Shown here one piece after another: positions 1 through 11,283 of a DNA stretch of 64,000 bases. This stretch comes from Urechis unicinctus. Lineage: Eukaryota > Annelida > Polychaeta > Xenopneusta > Urechidae. The DNA is taken from assembly GCA_034190875.2 (NCBI GenBank), contig CM067356.1:54087602-54151601 (forward strand), in the 5' to 3' direction. The translations under genes and the position numbers were made by a program. The notes beneath the pieces are model-generated. The model made no database searches. It was not told where the DNA came from and saw only the letters and a list, made by a program, of their open reading frames with translations. Within the stretch, counting starts at the first letter, position 1; each line of letters opens with the position of its first letter.

Positions 1-1215
1 TAAATGACACGATTTGTACGTCAGCATCGTTAAGACTTTTATCGAAGATGGCTGTCATTGTGTACGACAGAGCAATGTATTTAGAAATAAAAAGTTTATC
101 GTTGTTAGTTTATTTGATTTCCCGTAATTTAGTTATGTCAATAAAAAAATTATCCTCAAAACATGGCTTCAACGACTTAATGACTGTTTCCAGAAATAAC
201 ATTTGAGAGTGATAAACATTGTCAATTATGTCCTGTGAAGTCATTCAACCTGTTGGAATGACAGTTAATTAACACCTGACAATATTTCAGCATGCGTTAC
301 GTAGAAGAGCTTGACCTCAGACACCACTTGAGTGTAAATGTGTTTTTTTTTAAATGAGTTCCTAATTAAAATCATGCTAGTGGTACTTTAACATTACTAC
401 ATATTGAGAACTATATTACATTTAAGGAAATAGGTACACATCAAGTGAGTATTTCAAAGTTAAACTGATCACCCATTATCAAATATGTTTACACAGACGA
501 TGGCTAAATTACTATAGTTGATTGTCAAACGTAACTGGTATATACATCACACTGTCAGAAACAATCAAAAATAGAGATATGCAAGAGAACATCAGCGTAT
601 AAACAGACGTTTTATTGTGGCTTCAAACGATAAAAGGAAGACATATTGGTTTTTGTCAACATTTTGTTATTGTTGAGTATTATTGTCTTTTACCATCTCC
701 TCTTGAACCCCTGGTGGTATCAAAATGGTGATTGAGTGCAGAATTGTCACAAAGCTTCTTTGCATTTTTAAAACGGTTTTCGCATGTTTCTAATGCTGAT
801 ACGGTTAGTTAGACGATAACACTTCGCAGAATTGTTCATTATCTCAGTACGACCAAGATTCTTATATATCATTGATTGAATAGCTCTTCTTTTACTTGCT
901 ATAACTCGATAACGTCTTGAACTTTAATAACCATTTCGACATTAGACAAGTTCTGTTGCAAGTTAATGTTATTAGTTGCTTCATTATCGTTGACCTTAAA
1001 GTCAATTTAAATGTCCAAGGGTACAACAATTTTTTATGTAAGTATAATTCCTTTCCATCTAAACATCTTCGTCTTTTTTTTGTTCGATTAGCGTTGTTTA
1101 CCAGCCATCAGCGCTAGGACAAAGTCCTCGTTTATATGATTATTAGGTGGTTCGCTGCTATGTGGCCAAGTATGGCGAGCCGCTGTTTCCTTGCATTGAA
1201 TTTACTTTGCTGACT
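1..1215. other. AT-rich stretch without a recognisable gene
   Basis: Only short, non-conserved open frames occur. I see no tRNA, repeat array or protein motif. It may include the unrecognised left end of the neighbouring Polinton fossil, but no terminal inverted repeat was identified. Confidence 0.5.
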
Positions 1216-1628
1216 TTATCTTATATGACACCAGTGGTAATTGGTTACAATGTTATGCCTTAATCTCGTCCATGGTTGTATTAAGGTTTGGTTCGCATGC
1301 ACAATACTTTGTTGTATGGCGGCCATATGTTTTTCATGCGTTTCCAAAATTATCGTAGATAACAGAATGAAAGATAGCAGAGTCAGTGTTGCCATTGGAA
1401 GCGAAGCCATTGCCGCTTGCCGCAATGTAGTTTAATATTCATAGCCATCGTACACATGTACGGATTTCTTTAGCCCTGGCTTCTCCTATATTGTATTTGC
1501 ATCTTGCCAGCCGGATAGACGGACATTTTTTGCACACCTTCTATGTCAGTTTCTGATAGCACAGTTTTCCCCCATTGTTTATAATAGCATATGATTACTA
1601 CGGGTGCACTACTTCTACAGTGCGCCTT

Positions 1629-2146
1629 TCACAAGCTCGTGTGCATCTCACGATTGCTGACAAGCTTCAAGATCAGCACAAATGCTTCGTCTTTCCCACG
1701 TTGAATCAGCGCGATTTTTTCTTCGATTGTAACAGTGTGATATGCTTTTACAGATATAGCCTTAATTTCCCCCTTCATTTGGGTATATTTCGTGACCTCA
1801 GCTAATACCATCTTTAAGTGCTGTCGATACAATGTCAGCAATGGTATTCAATTTGCTCTGCGCTAGAATGCGGATTTGATCATGTGTTTTTACCTTGATG
1901 GACAGTCGCAGACTGATAAATTTTCCAGCGTAGCCCACAAGCAGCCCCAGTAGCACCCAACACTGTGGCAATAGGAAGGGCAACTACTGTAGACATTACA
2001 CCTACGCCACCCGCACCAAGACACATACCATAAGTAACTAAAGCTGTGTCTACTGCATCCACTGAGTTATCGCCTATATTTCTTGTACATAGCACAATAT
2101 GTTTCAATCTCTTTCTCGAGGTATTGCTTCTTGAGGCTGATCTCAT
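1629..2146 (-). pseudogene. Polinton hydrophobic glycine-rich protein (fossil)
   Basis: The minus strand encodes pieces of a protein with a glycine/alanine/valine-rich hydrophobic stretch, typical of membrane-inserting segments, followed by a charged helical part. I associate this type of protein with Polinton-like elements, but it has no function I can name. It is divergently oriented to the integrase and polymerase genes. It is broken; further pieces may extend left to about 1.2 kb. Confidence 0.4.
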
Positions 2147-2333
2147 TCAACAGGACGCTAAGTCTCCTGAGGCCACTGTCACTGAGTCTCAGCGAGCTGA
2201 ACCCAGAGGGGACTTGTCTTCTTAAAGTGAAAGGCTTGCTGCTGACAAGCGGAGGGTCATGCCTGTCAGTACCGGGGTGTTTGGAATAGCATGGTGGTAT
2301 TCAAAAACACACAGCACCTCCCATTGACAACCA

Positions 2334-2624
2334 TTGGTTGCTGCTGCTGTTCACAAAAGCCAGTACCTACAATTGAAGGATCCTCTTCATATAGATTCGA
2401 TGGACATGACAACACCAACTACTGATGGAAAAATGTTTGTCAACTCGCTGTACTATGGTGCAGTTGTTTCTGGTATATCAATAGATTACGCCAAGTTCAG
2501 TAAGGTGGCTCTTGGTGGGGCAATCCCCAAACTTGAATTCACGCCACGAGATGTAGCCCTAGCCATGGCCACAAAGGATATGCTAATTAAACAAGAGATT
2601 ATACCAGGTGACATACTGAAGTAA
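2334..2624 (+). pseudogene. Small Polinton-associated protein (fossil)
   Basis: A run of about 96 codons with balanced, protein-like composition, including a segment ending LEFTPRDVALAMATKDML. It lies just upstream of another small gene and the integrase, all on the same strand. In Polinton and adintovirus genomes this position holds small proteins of unknown role. I do not recognise a domain. It is treated as part of the surrounding broken element. Confidence 0.45.
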
Positions 2625-2746
2625 TGGTCTATATTGCACTGCAAATTGCAGGTGCCCTTGTCAACGCTCGTGTGTTCTCTGGGAGCAACTTCTTATTCTC
2701 TAAGTTCCGAAGCAGCGAAGTCGAAGTGTAAAGTAAACGCAATGAT

Positions 2747-3022
2747 ATGGCAATCGGGCAGCTTCAATCTGCTCAGACTGCGTGGGCAAAGAAGCGAACT
2801 GAGTGGTTAGACTTCATTAATGAGCAGATCCACCGTCAGGGACATGTAAAGTATACTTTCAGGGATGTTGACGAGGCTATGCATGAGTATTATCTGATTA
2901 CAAGCACATCCGTCGACCCACTGGAGCCCCTGGTTTCAGATGGTCAAAAGGGACGTGAGGTGACGTTCATTATACTGGGTATCGCTTTGACTGGACAGGT
3001 CGCGTACAGGCTTGCTAAGTAG
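2747..3022 (+). pseudogene. Small Polinton-associated protein 2 (fossil)
   Basis: About 91 codons. The N-terminal half is charged and helical and includes TEWLDFINEQIHRQGHVKYT; the C-terminal end is hydrophobic (VTFIILGIALTGQVAYRLA) and looks like a single membrane segment. It sits directly before the integrase on the same strand. The role is unknown. Context makes it part of the Polinton fossil. Confidence 0.45.
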
Positions 3023-3059
3023 GCAGAGCATGTGGAGCCTCGTGCTCATATATAACAAT

Positions 3060-3655
3060 GGATATACTATAGTCCTAAGGGTTATTGTAAACGCGTTACA
3101 GATATCAAGCAGCTTGCAGCAGCCGCAAGGCTTTCTGAGGAAGTTGCCAGGGGGTGGCTAACAAAACAAGCTATATGGCAAATCTACCTGTCAATGCCAA
3201 AACACATTCCCAGACCAATATTTGATGTGTCTGGGCCTAATGAGGTTCACTAAGCCGATCTCTTGTTTCTTTTTCATGACGTCCTGGCCTCACGCTACAA
3301 AGCTACAAAAGAGGCTAAAGAGGGCGCAGATGCACTGGAAAGGATATAAACATGCGATGACCACTCCATTGGCCTAAACTTCTTCAGGTCGACCCCGGAC
3401 ATGGGAGCAGTGAATCAGCTGCTGGCAAAGCATGGGGTTCCGTCAGGCGTGGCCGGGTGGATGTCCATCGAGACCAGGCTATGGTGGAACGCTTTTTAAC
3501 CCAACTCTTGCTGAGAGGCTCTTTGGACACCAGTATCCTGTGGAGTTAAAAATTCCATCTGGGAAAAGATCGACTGAGAGGGTTTCTCGGCTGCAAACTG
3601 CTGTCTCTGCAATAAACAATGAGGTGACCCGCCTGACTGGAAAAACCTAAAGATG
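3060..3655 (+). pseudogene. Polinton integrase (fossil)
   Basis: Retroviral-type (rve/DDE) integrase remnant. The best-preserved part is its C-terminal side near 3.5-3.65 kb, with the segments NPTLAERLFGHQYPVE and EVTRLTGKT that are characteristic of Polinton/Maverick integrases. Earlier pieces around 3.2-3.45 kb resemble the catalytic core. In intact relatives this enzyme inserts the element into host DNA. It is broken, and lies between the small genes and the polymerase on the same strand. Confidence 0.8.
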
Positions 3656-4102
3656 CTATAAAGGCAAAACAAGTTGCATAAAAGCCCTCTTCCGTGGCCC
3701 CAGGGCGATTAGCAGGGCTCAAAGAGCAAAAGCTTTCCTCTGGTGTTGGCGTTCACAACCTCTACAGCCTGGTGAGCTAGAGCAGGACCACCGGCGTCGT
3801 GCCACTCACCCTGTGTGGTCACTCAATGTCTACCAGCTTAGATGCTCTGTCACTAAACGTGGCGAGCCTGTACTCTACTTTTTGTTGGATGGACCAATCC
3901 GTGGCTTTGTAAGAGGAGCTACTTGTGGTGCCATCCAATACCCAGTTGCCACCAGACGGTATTCCTAATTGGTTATTACATAGGAAACAGAGTTTCCAAA
4001 GAATGGTAGTATTTGCAAACAAGTGCCCCTGGATATTACTCGGGACGAAAGACCCTTTTAACAGGCCCTGTACACAAGAGTTTGTAACTTAAACAGATAT
4101 AA

Positions 4103-4222
4103 GATGAAATATGGTGTCGTTAATCCACTTTGTACGGTTTGTCAGAAGGGGTTAATATATAAACTAGGAATGTGTATGGATTGTGAGTTTGATAAGATCA
4201 ACCACAAACTTGCGTACCAATA
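4103..4222 (+). pseudogene. Double-CxxC segment within the Polinton fossil
   Basis: A short stretch reads CTVCQKGLIYKLGMCMDCEF: two CxxC pairs spaced like a small zinc ribbon or treble clef. It lies between integrase and polymerase remnants. Whether it belonged to a separate small gene or to the start of a longer one cannot be told. Confidence 0.35.
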
Positions 4223-4459
4223 GAAAAAGTTTGCCAGTTTTAGCCAGTGTCTAAAAATCCCTCCTGTCTAAAAAAAGAACCTACTCCTGATGTGGTTGTC
4301 AACAGGATCAAAGTCCCCCTCCTGTCTAAAAATAGAATGAAACAGATGACAAGTAGACGTAGAAGACGGCTAGTAGACAAAGCAGACCTTTGAGCTCTGT
4401 TGCTTTTCACTATTAAAAGATTTCCTTTTAGAAAAATTAAACTGTAGTGGAAACAGAGT

Positions 4460-6835
4460 TTCCAACATGGCTTACTATACGCGAGCACGTAAAGCCCAAC
4501 GCGATTGCATTGCAGCTCATGGGGTTAAACCACCCTACCCACGCGCTACGGTTGCACAACAAGCTCTCTAAGAGCGTAATGAATTTGACAGCATGTACAA
4601 TTAGATATTTGCTTTACTTAAGGCTGCAGCGAGATGGCCTGAGACTGAGCCATGCGCGACACCATTGATTGCACTGGATGCTGCACTTCCGGAAGTGGAC
4701 TGTTATAAATTATTTGCGTGAGTGGGTGATGAACATCCCTGTGTCCCTCGATATTATGATGTTCTTAAGAGGCATACATAAACATACGCATAACGTTTTG
4801 ACTGATGAGCTTAAGAAGCTCAACGGAATCAAGTGTCAGTATGTTGAGCCTGTACTGCATAATAAACAGGAGGTGGTTCTCTCTGCAGAGGGATCCTGAA
4901 CAAGAGCAATGCCAATATCATAGTGCGGTTAGAGAAGTGGTCCAATAAAGGTTCCGGCTGCGAGTTTGAGTCAGTCGCAACTCAGTGGAGTTTGCTGCCA
5001 GCTTAAAAGGCGATCACAAACGTAAAAACACGGACGACTACTGCCTCCTGTGGTCTATTGAATCGGCTCTGCACTCGGTCTCCAAGGACACGCAGTGACC
5101 ATGTAAATATAACATTCAGTGGCTGTTGACGCTGCTGGAGGGTAAAGGCGTAGAGTATTCAACACCAGTGATGCAGCTTGAGATGGTAGAAAAGCATGCT
5201 AACCTAGCCTTGAACGTCTTTGGTTGGGATGCGGGGGGTAGGCACTATCATACACCTCATCAGTAAACAGCCTGGTGATATTCCACGTAGAAACCTCCTG
5301 CTGATTGAGAAGAATAGTACGCTCCACCACACACGGATCAAAGATCTAAACCGCTTGCTGTATGATCAGAGTCAAAAAAAGATCCCAAGTTATTCTGTGA
5401 GCGATGCCTACATGGTTATACCACTGAAAAACTACTCCAGGTGCACAAACCTGAGTCCATGGGGATAGGGCAGGCTGCAGTGCGAGTGGGCATGCCAGAA
5501 GAAGGGAAAAACTTTCAGCACTGGCACTAGCAGCTGGCATCGCGTATGTTATCTATGCCGACTTTAAGGCGCTCACGGTGAAGCTTCCAGGCCCTGCACC
5601 TGATCCTACCAAGAGCTACACGCAAAAGACAGAGGAACATGAGCCATGTTGTTACGGCTATGTAGTTGGGTGTGATGGTCAGACTAAACCCCCTGTAGTG
5701 TACAGAGGGGCCAATACTGTGGAGAACTTCTCGCGAGCCCTGCAACAGGAAGAGCGCAAGATCAAAGCAGTTCCATCAAAGCCTGCTCCGATGCACATGA
5801 CGCGTGAGGATAAAAGAGTGCACAAAGTGGCAACCCACAGTCATGAGTGTAAAAAAAAAAACTGGGCAGCGACTCCGTCCGCGACCACTGCCATATAACA
5901 GGTAACTACAGGGAACCGGCCCATAACACCTGCAACCTAAAGCTGCAGTTGAACCCTGAGACAGTGGCCTTGCCTGTGATCTTTCACAACCTAGGGGGCT
6001 ATGACTCACACCTATTGATGCAGGCCATCAGCAAGGTTGAGTTGCTGGTGCTCATCCTGCACAACAAAGAGAAGTATGTGGTCCACTATAGCTATCCCTG
6101 GGAATGAGGCTTACCAAGATACACTGTTTGCTCCTATTCAATCAGAGCCCCTGATACCAACCTGCATAAGGTGACCACCAGTGACTTTTAGAAGGATCTT
6201 TACAAGTCGAATATGCGCTCAACAGAAGAGGAAAAAAATGCAGGCTTTTGGCTAGTCCCGCTTACGCTCGTCACCTAGTATTCAATTACTACCTGGCCGC
6301 CCTGCATAAGCACAAGACCCGCCCGGTGTATGTGCATACCCGACCTCTCCAAGCACCTGATGTACGACTTCTATTACAACACAATGAAGTCCAGATACAC
6401 AGGCACGGACTGGCTGCTTATGGAGATCCGCACAGCTGACGTGCACGCAGACCAGCAAGAGAATAATGACCTCTTTGATACAAGCAACTATGATCCTTCC
6501 CACCCCTTGTTCAGTAACGTAAACAAGAAGGTGCTAGGAAAATATGAAGGATGAGTTAGCCGGTGTGCTTATCAAGGAGTATATGGGTCTGCGTCCCAAG
6601 ATGTACTCGATCTTGATGTCTGACGAGGGCGAGATTAAAAGGCAAAGGGAATGAAGAAGGTTGTGGTTAAGAAGCACCTATGCCAGGCACAGTACACAAA
6701 GTTTCAGTTCACAGAGAAGCAGTTCCGTCATGTAATGAACATGCAACGCAGTGATGGTCATACAATATATGGGCTACACGTCGACAAGGTGTCACTCTCT
6801 CCGTTTGACTCAAAGCACTGAGTAGCCACAAACGG
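4460..6835 (+). pseudogene. Polinton family B DNA polymerase (fossil)
   Basis: Protein-primed DNA polymerase B remnant. Recognisable signatures: an N-terminal region near 5.0-5.35 kb of the kind found in Polinton polymerases; a zinc-binding/exonuclease-region signature near 5.9 kb (RDHCHITGNYREPAHNTCNL) followed by FHNLGGYDSHLLMQAIS; a palm-domain region near 6.33-6.55 kb (LMYDFYYNTMKSRY and DLFDTSNYDPSHPLF); and the C-terminal region to about 6.83 kb. The polymerase would copy the element's own DNA. It has many breaks and no intact frame. Confidence 0.8.
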
Positions 6836-6839
6836 CTTA

Positions 6840-7068
6840 GACACCTTGGCCTATTGTTAAGTTAGTTTGCCGTCGGGCCCTTTGGGGGTCACACCCGATC
6901 CGCCACCCTGCCTATGAGCCGCGCTACCAGATTGTTCCAAACACTGGAGGCAAAAGTCTCCTCTACAAGCTGTGTAGTGTAGATAAGGTGTAGTACACCA
7001 GAACCTGCTCCCAGGGTGAACCCAGAACACTCCCCGCTGCGCTAGGACCCCCACTCTCTACACTACTC
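6840..7068. other. Junction stretch right of the Polinton fossil
   Basis: This stretch lies between the last polymerase-like sequence and the LRR-gene scrap. It is GC-richer than the surroundings and has no recognised gene. It could hold the right terminus of the Polinton, but no inverted repeat was matched. Confidence 0.3.
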
Positions 7069-7190
7069 GATTCGATTATTAGCTGCGTTGCTGACGCTTT
7101 GGAACGACGGTAATGCTCGCAGTCGACTATTCGACACATCTACTTTTCTCAAAAAGGTTCCATTGAAAGCGTTGTCCGTGAAGAATTCGC
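7069..7190 (-). pseudogene. Fragment of an LRR receptor gene
   Basis: The minus strand encodes NAFNGTFLRKVDVSNSRLRA followed by LPSFQS, the same repeat language as the LRR receptor at 13.06-16.85 kb. At DNA level it matches best to about 14,955-15,085 of that gene: both share the block around gctcgcagtcga and the block gttccattgaa, with many substitutions and a gap of roughly 30 bases. It is about one and a half LRRs long with no open frame beyond, so it is a relic of a paralogous gene or a duplicated piece. It lies immediately beside the Polinton fossil. Confidence 0.75.
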
Positions 7191-7448
7191 TGTACTATAA
7201 TTGCACATATGGTAAGGCTGGTTGATAAATTCTCGGAAATGAATATTAATCGAATTACTTTTGCCTTGCACCGTTTTGCAATATTTACTCTTTGCCATTT
7301 GATATTGTGTTGCCAGTACACTGATAAACCCAAACTTGCGGGATCTCGCAGATTCAAACCACAGCACCACTCCGTCCCTTGCACGTTATGATCGGGATAT
7401 TGGTCATTTGATACATTATGCCTAAGTAACAATTAAAGCATGTGCGAT

Positions 7449-7747
7449 CAAAGAGTTTATAGCTTCGCTAAGAGCCCTCACTCAGACATTCTGCCTTAGG
7501 AAATATGTGAAGACGCCACCTGTGGGCCGGAATACTTTGTCATAGCGTCTTGTCATAGCGTCTCTTAAAACCACGTGGAATTTTCTGTTTTATTTGGAGC
7601 CGTGGTCGCCTCGACCAATCAGATGACTACATATCTTCAACAGACGCCGAGCCCGAGACGCTGAATCAACAGTCCCATGTGCTTTTGTTGATTTCGTTGT
7701 ATCGTCGCCATGACACCACACAGCTTAGCATATCTATAAACTCTTTG
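7449..7747. mobile_element. MITE-like element with inverted termini
   Basis: The left end reads caaagagtttatag followed by gctaag a few bases later. The right end is the reverse complement of the same string (cttagc, then ctataaactctttg). The interior is non-coding and about 300 bases in total, fitting a miniature inverted-repeat transposable element. No clear target-site duplication was seen. Related partial copies occur at 7,985-8,141 (plus) and 9,083-9,243 (minus), with weaker traces near 48.6-48.75 kb. Confidence 0.6.
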
Positions 7748-7984
7748 CTCGAGACCTTCACATGTCCTTGACAAGCTAAAGTCTACCTCAAGCCAGTTCC
7801 CTCGCTCCAAACAGTTATTGACGGTCTAAAACCACCATCAACTGCGCGGACGCTGTTACAGGCGAACTGTTTTCGATAGGTGTATTCCAGACTGGGCAAT
7901 TTATCAAATAGTGTATTTTTGCTATTTATAAGCACATGGTGCGACGTCTTTTTGCAGCGGAAAGGCACTGCGAAATGACATTAA

Positions 7985-8141
7985 CCTATTCAGTCGCAGT
8001 GACGTCAGCCCAGTATTCCCATGTGCTTTTGTTTGTGTCGCGGTAGCGCCACCTTACGATTGCAGTGTATTATAATTAGGCAAGCGAACACCGCAGAACC
8101 ACTCGAAGTGAGCCCTCTTACCGTAGCTATAAACTCTCTGA
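7985..8141 (+). repeat. Dispersed repeat, copy A (MITE family)
   Basis: It shares long blocks with the reverse complement of 9,083-9,243: cgcagtgac, cagcccagtattc, tgcagtg-attataatta, ccactcgaagtga and gtagctataaactct. The right end matches the terminal motif of the element at 7,449-7,747. Confidence 0.7.
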
Positions 8142-8155
8142 TATGACCCCGGAGC

Positions 8156-8450
8156 CTACCCTCACACCAGGAAGTGTCTCTAATATGGCGTGCTCCTCCC
8201 CAAAATGAGGTTATGTCTTTAACGAGTATCTCATTTTGTAAAGAACGTCACTCTGCTCCTTCCATCGTGAAATGGTCAGGATGAGTCCGGCTTCCATGTT
8301 CTTTATACTAAATCACCACTTTTGGAATAAACCACACCCTTATCGGGGATATAATATCGGGGATTTCTCTGGTTCTGCTACGTTCAAAATATCACAAGGC
8401 GAGGGACTTTCTTATTAAAAGGAGAATACAGAGTGATATCCATGGTTGCC
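8156..8450 (+). repeat. Dispersed repeat related to 18,040-18,330
   Basis: It shares ordered blocks with 18,040-18,330: accaggaagtg, atatggcgtg, gctacgttca and ctttcttatt-aaagg-gaatac, separated by diverged sequence. It is non-coding and the family is unknown. It may be the interior or flank of the adjacent MITE family. Confidence 0.5.
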
Positions 8451-8687
8451 CACATTAACTGCATGGCCAGTCATGCGATAACCAGGAGCGCGGGTTGACA
8501 ACGAACACCATTGACGGTTTTCTAGTTTATAGTGCATATTAGATGCAATCGAACCTGAATAGGTCTCTCAAGCTCTATTCAGAGGTGGTGATCTATTGGC
8601 CTTTCTGATTGTCATTGAGAGTGATTTCGAGATTCAGGTTTTGGGAGATGGTTGCTACAGCTAAGATTTGTGCTAGTATATATCCAT

Positions 8688-8983
8688 CTCATCCATCCAT
8701 CCATCCATCCATCCATCCATCCATCCATCCATCCATCCATCCATCCATCCATCCATCCATCCATCCATCCATCCATCCATCCATCCATCCCCACATCCAT
8801 CCATCCCCATATCCATCCATCCATCCATCCATCCATCCATCCATCCATCCATCCATCCATCCATCCATCCATCCATCCATCCATCCATCCATCCATCCAT
8901 CCATCCATCCATCCATCCATCCCCATATCCATCCATCCATCCATCCATCCATCCATCCATCCATCCATCTACCCATCCATCTA
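8688..8983 (+). repeat. (CCAT)n microsatellite
   Basis: About 300 bases of nearly perfect CCAT/ATCC tetranucleotide repeat, interrupted a few times by ccccata or ccccaca variants. Open frames through it on both strands (IHPS or MDGW repeats) are artefacts of the repeat. Confidence 0.98.
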
Positions 8984-9082
8984 ATCAGACACAATGACAA
9001 TGGTGAGAATTCAGTCGATAATGCAGTTCTTACTACAACACGGCAGCAAGTATATATTCTTACACTAGAAGTCTTTATGTTA

Positions 9083-9243
9083 CCAAAGAGTTTATAGCTA
9101 CGTTCAGAGGGTTCACTTCGAGTGGCTCTGTAATGACAGCTTATCTAATTATAATGCACTGCATTCGTGGCGATTCCGAGAGAAAAACAAAAGTACATAT
9201 GAATACTGGGCTGATATGTCACTGCGATTGATGAATGCGGGAC
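9083..9243 (-). repeat. Dispersed repeat, copy B (MITE family)
   Basis: Inverted copy of 7,985-8,141, beginning at caaagagtttatagctacg on the plus strand. Roughly 75-80% similar by eye. Together with copy A it brackets the CCAT microsatellite as a large inverted pair. Confidence 0.7.
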
Positions 9244-10270
9244 AAATGTCGTTTTGCAGAGCCTTACCGCTGACAAAAGACGTCGTACACTGGCTTTGGG
9301 AAATCACGCGACCCAAATACCGAAAATAACAACTACAATATGAAATAAATGTCAACTTGATCAATTGCCCAGGTAGACCTTTCGAAAACTGTTAGCGTCC
9401 GCACCGTTTACTATCCTCTATCTTTAATGTCCTTGCTGTAGGTGGTGATATTAGATTGTCAACACCTGTCTAGATAGCCCTACAAGACGTCTGAGCAATG
9501 TAAAAAAATTGAGATTGATTCAGACAAATACCAAACACCAAACATACACAAGTGATGGAGTTTTAGAATGCAATGATGTTCACGGACAATTTTATCCCTT
9601 TCGGCGCGGGATTTCATCCATGGTAATTATTTATATTTCGATCAATTTGGGAAATCACGCGACCCAATATTTTATAAAATGGCGGTCATCGTATCGCGAT
9701 TTTTCGGAAATGATATATAGATGGCATGTCTTGAAGATTAGCGTCGAGTGGGGTTAAGTTTTTCGGTGCGTTAGGATGAAACTCTTTGGTGTTATGAATG
9801 CAATGGTAACGACGAGGACTGCTTCCATAACACCTAAAGTTTAGTTTTCAGCTGCAGTGAGATATACTCTTCAGCTTTAATTGATTTCTTACTCATTTTA
9901 AGAAAAAACAAAGAGATAAAAGAATGCGGCCTGATATATTAAACAGGCAACACCGAGGGGAATTATTATAGATATACCTTCCACATTTATATAATAAAGA
10001 TAACGCGAAATATATTAAATTTGCAGGACCGGTCAAGCGCTCTAAACATTAACATGGTCCAATGCATGACGTTGTGTGATTCAGTCGGCAGGGTAAGGAA
10101 ATTCAACGCTCGCTTGAGACTCGTGAGGATGCCAGCCAGCACATGTGGTATACGAACACTTCCGATACTGATGGAAAAGCATGAACACACGAATACATTT
10201 TGTACAAATTGATCTTTAGGAACAATGTACACAGAACTGCTGCAAATATTGATCCTACGATTTGCAGTCG
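9244..10270. other. Non-coding stretch
   Basis: No gene recognised. The string gggaaatcacgcgaccca occurs twice, near 9,299 and 9,651, suggesting a diverged local duplication. Confidence 0.45.
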
Positions 10271-10625
10271 GATGATGTAGCAGATGGTGGATGAGAAGCT
10301 GAGCGATGATGTAGCGGATGGTGGATGAGAAGCTGAGTGATGATGTAGCAGATGGTGGATGAGAAGCTGAGTGATGATGTAGCAGATGGTGGATGAGAAG
10401 CTGAGCGATGATGTAGCGGATGGTGGATGAGAAGCTGAGCGATGATGTAGCGGATGGTGGATGAGAAGCTGAGTGATGATGTAGCAGATGGTGGATGAGA
10501 AGCTGAGTGATGATGCAGCGGATGGTGGATGAGAAGCTGAGCGATGATGCAGCGGATGGTGGATGAGAAGCTGAGCGATGATGTAGCGGATGGTGGATGA
10601 GAAGCTGAGCGATGATGCAGCGGAT
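10271..10625 (+). repeat. 34-bp minisatellite, about 10.4 copies
   Basis: Tandem units of the form gatgatgtagcagatggtgg + atgagaagctgagc, 34 bases each. Units differ mainly at three positions (t/c before agc, a/g after agc, c/t at the unit end). A long minus-strand open frame crosses it, but 34 is not a multiple of 3, so the frame is incidental. Confidence 0.97.
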
Positions 10626-11283
10626 TGTCATGTCAGGTAAGAAATATCCAAGGTAACTTAGGTTTGATCAATGTGTAGGCTGAGATGTTGATTGATATGG
10701 ATAGCTAATCGGCTAATGAACAAGGTTTACTTAATGATAAGGAAGGTAGATAGGTGCGAAAGACTGATATTACCGCAAAGAGCAATACTGAGTGAAACTT
10801 TCAACCTAAGTGAATTTATCGTTCTCTTAAAATCATTTAAGTTTGCCCGACATAGATAAAAAGTATTTTGCATCAAACGCCTAGGCTCGAGGTTATCGCT
10901 TGGCTAGCCATGCAATAACTAATAAAAACTTTATGAAAAAGTCAGCCGATGAATAATTGTTAGTTGACTTTGTGAGACTAGAAGCTCCCTTTATGTCAGA
11001 GTTCAGTTAAAGATGCGGGGGTTTCTCAAAATGCTTGCTTTTATCCAGGACTGAACTGTTTCAATAAAAACGGCATGATTTGGACATTGACGAGGAGTGT
11101 ACAGTACTCGATAACAGATGGAAGGATTTTCTGAACGACTGCTTGTGTGTGTCCTGACCCTTGCCAATTAAATGTATATGGCTGAATAGTGTCGATTCAT
11201 AATGTGATAATCTCAGACCTCGTATTTTTTTCGTTCGCAATAATGCTCCGGATGGGAACATAGTCTTTAATGCGTGTATTAGC
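10626..11283. other. Non-coding stretch
   Basis: I see no gene, tRNA or clear repeat. One short motif, ggctagccatgc (near 10,903), recurs near 12,108 inside a small palindrome. Confidence 0.45.

Larger units (their letters stand above)
1216..6835 (+). mobile_element. Polinton/Maverick fossil (partial, broken)
   Basis: Decayed large DNA element of the Polinton/Maverick (adintovirus-like) class. Recognisable parts, left to right: a hydrophobic glycine-rich protein gene on the minus strand (about 1.6-2.15 kb), two small plus-strand genes (2.3-3.0 kb), a retroviral-type integrase (about 3.06-3.66 kb), a short double-CxxC segment (about 4.1-4.2 kb), and a protein-primed family B DNA polymerase (about 4.46-6.83 kb). 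Major and minor capsid, packaging ATPase and protease genes are not recognisable, so the copy is incomplete. It is broken by many interruptions (well over ten) and is probably old, though several segments still read clearly. Terminal inverted repeats and the target-site duplication were not found, so both ends are approximate. An LRR-gene scrap lies just beyond its right end. Confidence 0.85.

Noticed and set aside
8609-9097. Long open frames on both strands with IHPS or MDGW repeats
   Set aside because: They are translations of the CCAT microsatellite.
9987-10631. A 214-codon minus-strand open frame with HPPSATSSLSF-type repeats
   Set aside because: Most of it is the 34-bp minisatellite, whose period is not a multiple of 3; the frame is open only because the unit lacks stops.
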